Shown here in pieces: positions 53,301-63,528 of a stretch of DNA of 64,000 nucleotides. The position numbers and the translations under genes are program-made. Where the stretch lies: assembly GCA_900095095.1 (NCBI GenBank), contig FMBT01000331.1:62001-126000 (forward strand), written 5' to 3'. Under the pieces are notes generated by a model that did no database searches, had not been told where the DNA came from, and was given only the letters and a program-made list of their open reading frames with translations. Source of the DNA: Fragilariopsis cylindrus CCMP1102. Taxonomy: Eukaryota; Bacillariophyta; Bacillariophyceae; Bacillariales; Bacillariaceae. Every line of letters starts with the position of its first letter. Position 1 is the stretch's first letter.

Positions 53301-55422
53301 TTCATTTCTATGTATCCACCGGACCTCTTGGCTTTATTTGTGAGATCGCGCGATCATTAATTGTAATGATTAAAATTTTCTCAACGTTGGCTTGTTTCTC
53401 CTTCTGATTTGCATACTTTTACTCTTTCAATTGATTTACGCTCATTCGTCGTCGTCCGTTGTTATATCGGTCCATCTATACCATACATCCCCAAAGGTAT
53501 CTGGAAATGCTGCGAGTGTTCAGCTGTCGAACGGAAAAAGAAATCTCGTTGTGGAGAATGTAAGGCATGTTTAAGGGTGGAATGTGGAAAATGCAAACAC
53601 TGCCTAGATAGTAAGTTACATGCATATAATACACGTTACATATCCTACATAAAATACATGTGTGTATAGTCCATTTATACAATTACAGTCACAATTGATT
53701 TACTTACTCACTTACTTTTCACCTTGTTCGTCCATTCGCTCATCCGTCTTGCTCTTGCTTCTCACCATTTTATCATAGGACCCAAGTTTGGTGGTATGAA
53801 TAAGATCAAACAAATCTGCATCCATAAAGTTTGTCCGTATCCGCGGTTCGCTCCTCCTGCGTCAAACAATCCAGTACCCGGTTTGGTTACTACCAAGAAA
53901 TTATCAAGAACATCGTTGGGAACGCCTGCTAAAGGAGGTAAAAAGCGTGGAAGACCCCGAAAATCAGGGGACAATGTCGACGATAATCAGACATACAGTG
54001 CGAAGCGAGCTAAGACCGGAGTTCACAAAACGAAGGTAGGCATAACGGATGATATTGAAATTGTCGAATCAGAGGAGGAGGATGAATTTGAAGGTGGACC
54101 AATTGTATTCAACTTCAAGCTTTCGGCTCTAAAATCTGCATACATGGACCCGGACTCTATAAAGATTCGCAAGTATATTAATAGCGCTGTTCGAGAACCT
54201 AATGACTACAAGGCTCAAGATAAAACATGCGAACAGCTTCGCAAGTGCCTTACGTCAATTGATAACGCGAAGAAGATTGTTCTCTTTGGTGGTGTTGAAG
54301 TGATTTGTAACGCCATGAAAGGACACCCTGATAAAAGCATCGTCGTCGCTGAAGCCAGCTGCACGCTCTCTGAATTGGTGTGGATTTTCCCCGATATCTC
54401 GTCCAAGTTAGTTCACGTAGGGGCAATTGATCTCATAATCACAGCTATGAACAATTGGCCAAATAATTCCAACAAGGTGTTACAGATGGGATGCGCTGCA
54501 CTCCGAGCCTTGTCGTCTGATGATAATAACATAAAGAAAATTATCGACGCCGGTGGCCTACGTGTCGTACTGACTTCGATGGAACGCAACCCGAATAGAT
54601 TTGAAGTTCAGAAGCTGGGATGTCATTTTCTTCAAAATATCGTTGTCTATTCCATCGACGCAGCCAGTGCCATCTCGAATTCTCAAGTTTTACCTATACT
54701 TATTGAGGCTATGTCAAAGGATAGTTCTGATACAGAATTTAAGCATATTTTTTGTCTACTTATTGCGAACTTAGCATTGGTTAAGGTTAGTAAGGAATCG
54801 GTAAGCAAATCTGGTGCAATTTCTGTCATCATTGAACATTGAATTCTACCAACGATGTTGATGTCAAGCAAGCGGCATGTATCAGCCTAAACACTTAGCT
54901 ACGGGAAGCACTGAAATTCAAACAAAAATAACGAAGGCGGGAGGCCTTTCTTCTGCATTTGGTACAATCGAGTCCTACCCAAATGATCCAGACCTTCTTT
55001 TTTCATTACTTAGTTTGATCAAGGAACTTTGTATCAGCGATGAAGATGTTGCACGACAAATTATCGAAATGGGTGGTATCAAAATCATTTTGAACGTAAT
55101 GGAAACTAATCCTGACATTTCCACGATTCAGCAGGCTGCCTGTAGTGTTATAGGTTACCTTGTTCTTGAAGGGAGAAACGAAAAGTATGCTCCGAAGCTT
55201 GCCAAGGCGATTATTGCTGCAATGAAGAATCACAGCGATGTTGGAGAGGTTCAAGTTCAGGCGTGTGATGCGTTGTTTGAACTTTCTCAAGTACGAGCGA
55301 CACGTGAAGTCTTAAAGGAAAAGAAGACGCAAGAGCTACTACTTCAAGCCAAGAGTCATTTCAAGCCCTGTGAGTCGGATGTTGATGACATAATTGCTTC
55401 TTGCGTGAGAAGTAGTAAGTAA
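50398..55422 (+). CDS. Large chromatin-type protein: CXXC, PHD-PHD, CXXC, AT-hook, armadillo
   Basis: Order: an acidic N-terminus ending in NYERLRLERIRRNQARLQQL; a first CXXC zinc finger (RCGGCRGC at ~51120, closing with RRCIFRVC at ~51287); a Val/Asp/Gly-rich linker; a conserved segment (FQEFLTTIPHGPMNRVLGQK, ITYYLWPEGIHF); PHD1 (CHVCSKDGDLICCDKC, ~52948); PHD2 (CYICFFGGDLVCCDFC, ~53194); a second CXXC finger (RCGECKACLRVECGKCKHC) completed in the next exon by PKFGGMNKIKQICIHKVC; an AT-hook (KKRGRPRKSG); then armadillo-like repeats to 55422. Clear introns are 53296-53496 and 53611-53778, both GTAAGT...AG. Several single-base losses break the frame, for example ATTG and CTTAG at ~54840 and ~54897 within the ARM part. 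CXXC fingers bind unmethylated CpG and PHD fingers read histone tails. Two genes joined in error cannot be excluded before 51.7 kb. Confidence 0.72.
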
Positions 55423-55798
55423 TCACGGCCAAATACAATATCATGATACAGTACATAGAAAACTATCCTTACTAATAAACATTGTGATATTTGAGATAAA
55501 CTAACTACAATAAATGAAGACGGAAAAGTATATTACTTATTGCTTGTATTAAAATAGCTGGATCTGTTATTATCTTTGTCAATAGTTTTTTTTGAGCGTG
55601 TATTTCATCTGGGTCGTCTTACAGCAACAATTTCCTCATTCATTCGCTTCATGATACATTCGTATCATATCATCATCACTTGAAATCGGTTCATTCATAC
55701 ACACCCATTGAAAGCCACCAAGGTTTCGCACACATAACGTTTAAATCTCTTCATTATCATCAATACTATTACTGGACGAACACGTTTCTTCTCGGAGT

Positions 55799-56086
55799 TT
55801 ATTCTTTGTTCACTTTCATACTCATGATCATAAAAACAGGGCTCAAGTGCTTGACCACTACCAGCAATTTCTTAAAGTGCGTGTCTTTATCTTGGCTTAC
55901 TTCTTGGTATCCTTTCTTAGCCAAATAATTGTAAGCCTTTTCGAACGAAGAGAAGTTTTTAGTTTCTGGGCAACGAATAGAAAATCCGGTCAAACTTGAA
56001 TAACGAATAACGGAAATCACTTCAACTTTGTTATGTTCCATTCGACGGGCAGCAATAACGATCGAATCTGCAAGTTCTTCAGACAT
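55799..56086 (-). CDS. Small conserved protein, copy 1
   Basis: 95 residues beginning MSEELADSIVIAARRME. It is about half identical to the 120-residue copy at 56719-57081 over its full length (ISVIRY, AYNYLAKKGYQE, MIMSMKVNKE). It ends early: the second copy continues past the shared VNKE with ETFPEETCSSNN, while this one has a stop although the DNA beyond is still similar (AGAAACGTGTTCGTC). No family is recognised; the mixed alpha/beta pattern suggests a small single-domain protein. Confidence 0.6.
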   Translation of the reverse strand: MSEELADSIVIAARRMEHNKVEVISVIRYSSLTGFSIRCPETKNFSSFEKAYNYLAKKGYQEVSQDKDTHFKKLLVVVKHLSPVFMIMSMKVNKE

Positions 56087-56718
56087 GATTATAGTGATGT
56101 GTTAACAGTCAACATAGAATGGAATGGTTGTCAGGTTCAATGTAATGATTATTCCCTTCTATTGCTTTTTTGTGTGTGACAGATTAAGAATGAAAGGACA
56201 CTTTTTAATGTGCTTTAAAAATCATTACCTCCACTTTGAATTTGCAGCGTGGAAAGTCCCGTATTTATATACATGAGAGAGTACCAACCGTGAATTGCGT
56301 AGTTCTTTTTGAGGTTTTTGTCGCAACCATTCATAAAAAAAAAGATGCGACTGACTTAGATTTTGTGTTCTCCCTTCCATATGGATATAACAGCAACTAA
56401 ATTTCTATAGTTTTGCTGACATCATCATTTTTTGAACATAGAAAACGACTCCTTAATTTGATAAACGTTGTGATATTTAAGATAAACTAACTACAGTAAA
56501 CAAAGACGGAAAAGTGCATTACTATATTGCTTATAATATTAAAATAGTTGGATCTATTCTTAGATTTTTGTTAACGTAAACATCATATAGGTCGTCTTAC
56601 ACAGCTATCTCGTCATTCATCCACTTCGTGGTACCATGTCATGCCAACCACATGATACATTCGTATCGTATCATCGCACGAAATCACTTCATTCGCTCAT
56701 ATCCATCGCACACACCAT

Positions 56719-57081
56719 TTAAATATCTTCAGTAACATTATATTTCAAATTATTAGACGAACACGTTTCTTCTGGAAATGTTTCTTTGTTCACTACTTTC
56801 TTACTCATAATCATAGCCACATGGCAAATGTGTTCTGCACGACCAATTTTCATAAATTTCAGTAGGTGTGAGGATCTTTCTATGCTTAGTTCTTGGTATC
56901 CTTCCTTCACCAAATAATTGTAGGCTATCTCGAAGTCGTCGAAGTTATATCTTTTCGGATCTTTAATACTATAATATCCCATACTTGGGTTGTAACGAAT
57001 AACTGAAAGTACTTCAGGGATATCGCTCCATTCCATTTTACGGGCAGCAATAACAATGGAATTTGCAAGTTCTTTAGACAT
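56719..57081 (-). CDS. Small conserved protein, copy 2
   Basis: 120 residues (MSKELANSIVIAARKMEWSD start), the fuller member of the tandem pair. The N-terminal helix, VLSVIRYNPSMGYYSI strand pair and FEIAYNYLVKEGYQEL helix are shared with copy 1. It has a longer C-terminal tail. Conservation of the protein above the flanking DNA implies that both have been under selection. Function unknown. Confidence 0.65.
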   Translation of the reverse strand: MSKELANSIVIAARKMEWSDIPEVLSVIRYNPSMGYYSIKDPKRYNFDDFEIAYNYLVKEGYQELSIERSSHLLKFMKIGRAEHICHVAMIMSKKVVNKETFPEETCSSNNLKYNVTEDI

Positions 57082-57200
57082 GATTACTTACTGTATCGTG
57101 TTCAATAGTCAAAATAAGAAAAAGGAATGGTCATGTTTTATGTTATTAGTTTCAATAATGTAATGACTATTTTCTTCTACTGCTTTTTTTTAATGTTGTT

Positions 57201-57603
57201 GTTGTGACAAAAATGGATACAAATGCTTTTTCGCAATCCTTCACTTTCATTTGTGGCATGGCTTGGAATAATCCCCGTAGTTATTCGACATAATTGTACA
57301 TGCTTCAGGTTTTTGTCGCAACCGACCATTCATTAAAAGAAATAGATGCGTCATAATTTTTTGAGTGACATCATCATGTGTGACTGAGCCAAGCATACCA
57401 ATAACCGTATGTTACTGCCTAGTATCATCAATTATGTCTTAAAACAACAGGCTATTATTAATGACTGAAATATTACTAACTACTAATGCCCAAAGGCAAG
57501 ACATACTGTATAACACATTACAGTAGCTAAACAGTATGGTGTATGGTGTTTGGTGTAGTTTCTTGAGGACTAATGTCACCTATATCATGAAAGTAGGAGA
57601 AGA
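57201..57603. other. Intergenic
   Basis: No gene recognised. It ends in a GAAGAAGAAGAAG run next to the LINE remnant. Confidence 0.4.
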
Positions 57604-58465
57604 AGAAGAAGTTGAAATAAAGGAATAGTTGGTGTAAAACAAGGTGGTAACCTTGGTCCAATTCTATTTATTCTGCTCATTCAAGCTATATCATCAACAC
57701 TTGATAAGGAATGGAATTTTTCTACACCTGATTTTAGGAGACATTCTCTCAAGAAAGATGGTGAAGTGAAATACGTTAACGAAGGAAAGTGTCAACAATA
57801 TCGTAAGGTATTCCTTTCTCATTCTGAAAGTCTTATTATGTAGACGATACTGTATATCTGTTCCTGTCAAGGAAGGATGTTGAAGATGCTTCGAAACTAA
57901 TCAAATCACACTTACAGCCCATTGTAGTGGTAGAAGAAACGATGGAAGTTTGAAAGCAGAAGCAGTAAATATAGCAACAAACAGCAACAGATACGGCAGA
58001 TGTATTAATCAACGAAAATGAATTCTTTTCATACTGAGATAGATTCAAATATCTTGGTAGCATCTTTACCTCCTTATTGAAAGATGATATGGACATTCAA
58101 CGACAAATCAATCAAGGAAATGGTCTGTTTATTACAATGTAACAAGTATTATGTAATAAAGATCTATCAACAAAACTTCGAATGAGACTATACAATGCTA
58201 CAGTAATCAGCATACTCCTATGTGGATCCAAATCCTTGGCATTAACAGAAGAATTACAAAGAAAACTAGAAGTTTGCCATCACTGATTTTTAAGAAAAAT
58301 GATAGGAATAACAATATATGATGTAAAGTAAAGGACCATTACATTTCAAATTTTCAAGTTAGAGAGGAACTTAACAATTATTGTTATACATTCCATCAAT
58401 CACTAGAACTTAGAAGAGCAAGATGGCTGGGAAAATAGCACTGATGAGCTGTAAACAAGGACCAC
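57604..58465 (+). mobile_element. LINE (non-LTR) reverse transcriptase remnant
   Basis: GIVGVKQGGNLGPILFILL (57622 on) is the RT block with QG-x-LGP. YVDDT at 57837-57851 is the catalytic motif, in a different frame. FKYLGSIFTSLLKDDMDIQ (~58030) and LSTKLRMRLYNATVISILL, HH-FLRKMIGI follow in LINE order. Multiple stops and at least one frame change (between 57650 and 57837) show it is dead. It is 5'-truncated: no endonuclease or start of RT is seen. The style matches LINEs with a C-terminal YLGS region. Confidence 0.8.
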
Positions 58466-59333
58466 AAAACACATTGCTTTTATGGATCAATGAAAAATCT
58501 ACAAAACAAGGTGGTCAACAACAACACATTCCAACTAGTTTGAGTAACACACTCACCTGTAGACAGTTTGCACTTCGAAATAGATCAACTGAATGATTGG
58601 ATGCTAGAAGCAAAAAAACCTGGTACCTCAAACTTACATACCTTTAAAACTTCGAAATTGGTAGACCTTGGGGGGCATAGGCTAGAAAATAGGTAGATTT
58701 AACAAATTACTTGGGCATGATATACCTCTCTCTCTCTCTCTTTCTCTGGTGTAGTTGTATAGTAGGCACGACTAACACCGCGTCTATTATATTTTATCAC
58801 GACAAATTTTTAAAAAACATCAACTGCGAGCAACGCAACACGTGCCGTCCCTGTTCTTTGATTTGTTTGATTTTTTGAACGGAGTGGACGCGTATCTTTT
58901 TTTCACACGTGCATTATTTATTGCTTACCAGCCACACAACACAACACACACACTGCCTGGATTTGAAATATTAATTCGGATATAGAATGTGACTCACAAA
59001 TACGAAGTACAGTAAGTTACTGGAACGATGCTTGATGCAGTCTTTTTTGAACAAGACCGCGATTATTATACTTCTCAAATTAAGTTAGTTGTATCAGTGT
59101 ATCAGTATCAGTTGTCACGATTACGATCACAACATACAGTATTCAACATTCAAGCAATATCATATCGCTCATTCTTCTTTCCATCGATCGTTGACACGCA
59201 AAAAGCAAGTACAGGCAAGAACACGAACAAGAACAAGTCAATTAAGAAACCTATATAGGCAAGAAGGAAAGGAGACTCGACTTCGACTCGATTCGACTCG
59301 ACTCAAACTCACTGTACTCAGCCACTTACTTGA
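58466..59333. other. Intergenic upstream of SWEET
   Basis: Contains a CTCT microsatellite (~58727-58746), an AACACAAC run (~58937) and GACTCGATTCGACTCGACTC repeats (~59276-59302). No gene is recognised; the ORF at 59028-59258 has no domain. Confidence 0.4.
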
Positions 59334-59405
59334 CTTCGATCTTCGACATTCGATCTTCGACATTCGATCTTCGACATTCGATCTTCGACATTCGATCTTC
59401 GACTA
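59334..59405. repeat. 14-bp tandem repeat in the SWEET 5' flank
   Basis: CTTCGACATTCGAT is repeated about five times and ends 12 bp before the SWEET start codon, so it lies in the 5' UTR or core promoter. Confidence 0.85.
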
Positions 59406-59416
59406 CTAATACAATC

Positions 59417-60881
59417 ATGGTTATAATAACAATGAGTGCAACAGAAATTATTTTCGAATATATCTGTCCAACATTGGGATTAATTTTTGCGAATATCATG
59501 TTTGCAGCACCATTACGTGACTTACAAAATGCTGTATCAATAGGTCAAAATGGATTAGGGGATTTAAATCCCACACCATGGGCATTTATGTTAGGGAATT
59601 GTATCGGTTGGACCACCTATGGTATTATCACAAATGTAAGTTGTCTTATAAATTTATATATGAGTTTAGAGAACAGACACGTCCGTCCCATTAAAAGAAA
59701 ATAAAACAGGAGACAAAATACTTCCTCCGTTGCACCGCATTAATTTTCACCCGATATCCCGCTGTGCGCAAAATGCGGTGCATGGAGGAAGGAACAAAAG
59801 GAAGGAAAGAAATCAATTCATTACTAATTACAACTTCATTGTAAATACTCACACAACGTTTTTCTATTCCTCTAATTTCTCTCTACAAAAATACACACAC
59901 ACACACAAACGAAACATAACACAAATTTAGAATTGGTTTATATTTTGGGCCAATTATCCTGGATTTTTAATTTCCTGTTGGTTAAATTTAGGTGCCGTCA
60001 AATTGTTATATTCCTATCATCATCAACAAATTGCCAGAACCTCCATTGTGAATTATTTGACACAATCACAGCAGTTACAGCAAGCTTCTCAACAGTTAGC
60101 GTTATTGAATGTAAATGATGATGACAACGACAATGATGATGACGAAGTTGTTGTTATTGACAACGGTGATAACAACGATTACGACAGAGACAATAATAAA
60201 AAGACTGAAGAGATATCACGAAAAATTAATTATTTCGGTAGTAGTACAAATACTGAAACTGCAGATGAAACATCATTGCCACTACCACAGGTAGCAGCGA
60301 ATACTAATACAAATAATAATACTAAGGATTGGGCCAAAGTTATTTGGGATGTCACATCCCAAACAACGCCAGCAAAGACACCACATGAACGTCTGATTAT
60401 GGGTATTATAGTATTATGGACATTAGTAGTAAGTGGTATTGGTTTTTATAGTGTAATTACAACTAGTAGTAATACTGATGTTGATACTACTATTAACGAT
60501 ACAAATAATTCTAATAATAATATACCACAACTGATTGTGGGATATATAGTCAATCTAAATTTAATTTTTTTTTATGGTGCACCATTAAGTGCCATTCAAA
60601 CAGTCCTGAAAACAAAACAGAATAACACGTTACATGTACCAACAATGATCACTAATACATTATGTTCGATATTTTGGACAGCGTATGCAGTGGCACCACA
60701 AATTAATGATCCATTTATATATGTTCCCAATGGATTAGGTGTCTTACTTGGTCTAATACAATTTATACTATATATGATATTTCCTCGATCATCCTCAACA
60801 CCGGAATCGAAAATTACTGCCATTACTGAACAGCAACAACAACAGCATACGGATGTCACTACTTCTGTTGTTGATGTTTGA
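59417..60881 (+). CDS. SWEET (MtN3/saliva) sugar transporter
   Basis: Exons 59417-59635 and 59931-60881 give 389 residues; the 295-bp intron is GTAAGT...TTTAG, phase 0. Seven helices in the 3-1-3 SWEET order are visible. The first repeat has TM1 (GLIFANIMFAAPLRDLQ), TM2 (PWAFMLGNCIGWTTYG) and TM3 (FIFWANYPGFLISCWLN). TM4 (LIMGIIVLWTLVVSGIG) links them. The second repeat has LIVGYIVNLNLIFFYGAPLS, NTLCSIFWTAYA and FIYVPNGLGVLLGLIQ. A ~95-residue acidic Asn/Asp loop between TM3 and TM4 is much longer than usual. SWEETs pass mono- or disaccharides down their gradient at the plasma or vacuole membrane. An in-frame Met further up (59330) would translate the 14-bp repeats; 59417 or 59432 is preferred. 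Confidence 0.9.
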
Positions 60882-61202
60882 AAGAATTGATATGAAATAG
60901 ATTGATACTGTACGTGATACGATTCAAGGTAATCGTAAAGCACGACAGGACCGACGACAAAATAGAAGGAAAATGTTCCGGTAAAACAAAAATAGAAAGA
61001 AACAAGAAAGATTCCTACACGAAATTTAGATTCTATACATTACAACTAATAATATTATTTACTCATCTACAATAATGTTGCTTTTGGAAAACAACCTTCC
61101 CTAATCGGCACCCCGTTCATATTAGTCGATTGTAGTCTAGATACCGACCTATATCACCATCGTTACTTATTTACTATGGAACAGTTCTACAGAATCATTC
61201 GC
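60882..61202. other. Intergenic between convergent genes
   Basis: 3' flanks of SWEET and the armadillo-like gene. Nothing else is seen. Confidence 0.4.
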
Positions 61203-62315
61203 CTACAATGCTAAGATTTTACACATAAGCCCACGCACATTGTCTTTCTCAACTTCGTCGATATCCTCCGAAGTCAATAGCGGAGCAAGGCCAACCATCG
61301 TATCCGCCCTTTCAAAAATCTTTTTGTCGTAGATAGTTGAGTATGCAGCATAGAGTAACTGGACAACTTTCTTTCGAATTGCACCATTTGCAGGGAATTC
61401 TTTTAATCCGATGACACAAATATAAACGAAGCTTTCCTGATCCGAATCCCCATTCAATAGCTTCATGCGTTGGCACGTATCCAAAAAGTCAATGACTGCT
61501 GACATTATTTCGCCGTTCTCGCATCTGAACATCGTACCATCCTTTTTGAAGATCTCCAAGCATTTGGAAAGGATGGCTTTTCCTTTGAACTCTTTAGTCA
61601 AATCAATGTGATCCACTACCATTATATTATTTAAAGTATCAAGTACATCACATAAAATTTCGTATGTCAAAGGATCCGTCACTGATCTGAGATGGCCAAT
61701 GATATCAACACAGCAAATAAATATGCAATAGGCTCGCTCGTGTACAATCATATCTCCAGCAAGACAGGTAACACTCGACAATGTATACCAGATCAACGAA
61801 GTGATCTTCAGCGTTGAACCGCTATTTGACGTATCAGCCTTACACTCATTACTCGCAAGAAGCAGGGTTTCAATTCCACCAACATATACAGCATTCCTTG
61901 CGTTGTTCTTGACAATATCCATGATGGTTTCGTCTACCCCAAGAAAGCATACCCGGGCAGTAAGACGTACCGCTTTCCTGATGAACTTCATACGGACTAC
62001 CCTATCGCATGTCTCATTATCGGTGACCGTCCGTAGAAAATACAAAACTCTTGCAACTCCACCGAACGTATCAAAGTTCTCAAAGAAGGTTGAGTCTTCA
62101 GAGTAGGCCCATTTTCCCATAGTATCTAGTGCAACCAAAGCTTCTCCTCGATAAAACATTGAATGGCCAGTGTTGGCAAAAATGTCGATATGGCAGAGGT
62201 ATTTTGATACTTCGTTTTGTGTCGATAGTTCAATTCTGTCGTTGACGTCGACTTCGTCTGCAGTGGAGACTGAGTCGTCGTCATTGATAGCGTGAACCGG
62301 GCTAACCAGACACAT
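61203..62315 (-). CDS. Armadillo-like helical repeat protein
   Basis: 370 residues, one clean frame. Apart from an acidic N-terminus (NDDDSVSTADEVDVNDRIEL) it is all alpha-helical, with ARM-like pairs such as FDTFGGVARVLYFLRTV, YVGGIETLLLASNE and EILCDVLDTLNNIMV. Diatoms hold many such proteins of unknown role; ARM folds serve as protein-binding scaffolds. The start at 62315 (MCLVSPVHAINDDD) is the only good Met. It resembles in style the ARM portion of the 50.4-55.4 kb gene but shares no long identity that I can see. Confidence 0.75.
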   Translation of the reverse strand: MCLVSPVHAINDDDSVSTADEVDVNDRIELSTQNEVSKYLCHIDIFANTGHSMFYRGEALVALDTMGKWAYSEDSTFFENFDTFGGVARVLYFLRTVTDNETCDRVVRMKFIRKAVRLTARVCFLGVDETIMDIVKNNARNAVYVGGIETLLLASNECKADTSNSGSTLKITSLIWYTLSSVTCLAGDMIVHERAYCIFICCVDIIGHLRSVTDPLTYEILCDVLDTLNNIMVVDHIDLTKEFKGKAILSKCLEIFKKDGTMFRCENGEIMSAVIDFLDTCQRMKLLNGDSDQESFVYICVIGLKEFPANGAIRKKVVQLLYAAYSTIYDKKIFERADTMVGLAPLLTSEDIDEVEKDNVRGLMCKILAL

Positions 62316-62916
62316 GATGTCGCTCTCTTTCGTTTACTTATTACGTCGTTCTATACTAAACTAGCTAGAGGTACGATTATGAAACAAGCAAGGTTTTATG
62401 AAGCGATTGAGATTTTCGAGGAGAGCGATTTTTGTTTGAGTTTGAAGTAATTAGCGTGTTTGTGATGAAAAGGTGAGGTTTGCTTGTTTGTGCAATCTTT
62501 CCAGTCGTTTCGTGACTAGATTATCGATCGTGATTGCTTGAATAGTAGTCGACGTGACGGTCAAAGTTCAACTGTATTATTTCAAACAGACGAGGCTTCG
62601 GGCGAACGAACCGCATTTTTTTTAAAAAATAAATAAAGAAAGAAATATCTTGATAAAATATCTACAGTAACGTTATTAATACTTCGAAGTAGTAGAAGGA
62701 GAACAGTTGCTACTGTACTTACAGAAGGACATACATTAGCAGAACGGGTCATCACCCTCATCAAGATCCATCATCCCTCATCACACAAACGTATCAAGAA
62801 GGCAGTCCTGCTACACCGTACATCAATTTACCCCCCCCTCCCCCCCATTCGATCAGGAAGATTCTAATACAAATTCAAATACAACCTACAGGAGAAGTGA
62901 ATAATTATTGTTTATC
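62316..62916. other. Divergent intergenic region
   Basis: Promoters of the armadillo-like (left) and small-protein (right) genes. It has a C-run block (62832-62848) about 70 bp before the right-hand start. No gene is seen. Confidence 0.4.
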
Positions 62917-63528
62917 ATGTCCGGATCAGATTTAGCACCGTTCGTTGCTGCTGTCTTAAAAGACAGCACAATGCATGAAATGATAAATGAAATTGATGTA
63001 TTACAATCTAAATTGACGGACCGTGACAATAAAAGGTTATTAGTGGAAGTAACGGGACAGCATGGTTCACCAATTTATTATGAAGAATCACTCAAAAATA
63101 TTAAACAATTTGGTGATGATGAAATTGTCTTAGGCTTTGATAATGATGGTAGTAGCGATGGTTTTCCATTTAGTTCATTAGATAAAATTGAAATACGATT
63201 AGGTGGAGTCGTCGTACAACGATTTAATATAGATGATCTAGATATTCACTTCGAGGATGATCTTTATGATGAGGAAAATCAAATGGAAACTATATTGTTA
63301 GATATTAATCGTCGTCACTTATACGGTCCAATCGTTTGTGTGGATGCACGTATTAAACCGCTGCCATTGGGATTGAGACAGGGACATACAGGTGATGAGA
63401 TGCTATTGACAGACTTCTTTGAACTAGTTGCTGATGAAAACAATGAACTGGCACCTCAAACTTTCATAATTAAAGCATTATTCTTTGATGAAAAAGATAT
63501 AGCTGGGGTGCCAGATCTTCCTGTATAG
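62917..63528 (+). CDS. Conserved small diatom-type protein, function unknown
   Basis: 203 residues from the ATG at 62917 (MSGSDLAPFVAAVLKDSTMH). An N-terminal amphipathic helix leads into a short coiled coil (EMINEIDVLQSKLTDRDNK). A strand-rich domain follows (LLVEVTGQHGSPIYYEESLK, IEIRLGGVVVQRFNI) with an acidic turn and RRHLYGPIVCVDARI. I recall similar short diatom proteins that start SDLA-FVAA and share a TG--GSPIYYE block, but none with a known role. Frame and codon use are clean. Confidence 0.75.
   Translation: MSGSDLAPFVAAVLKDSTMHEMINEIDVLQSKLTDRDNKRLLVEVTGQHGSPIYYEESLKNIKQFGDDEIVLGFDNDGSSDGFPFSSLDKIEIRLGGVVVQRFNIDDLDIHFEDDLYDEENQMETILLDINRRHLYGPIVCVDARIKPLPLGLRQGHTGDEMLLTDFFELVADENNELAPQTFIIKALFFDEKDIAGVPDLPV

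Larger units (their letters stand above)
55470..57200. repeat. ~985-bp tandem duplication
   Basis: GATAAACTAACTACA-TAAA followed by GACGGAAAAGT-CATTACT and TTAAAATAG-TGGATCT occurs at ~55495 and ~56480. Each unit then carries GTCGTCTTAC, ATGATACATTCGTATC, a small minus-strand gene and TTTTTGTCGCAACC. The units are clearly diverged but collinear. Confidence 0.85.
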
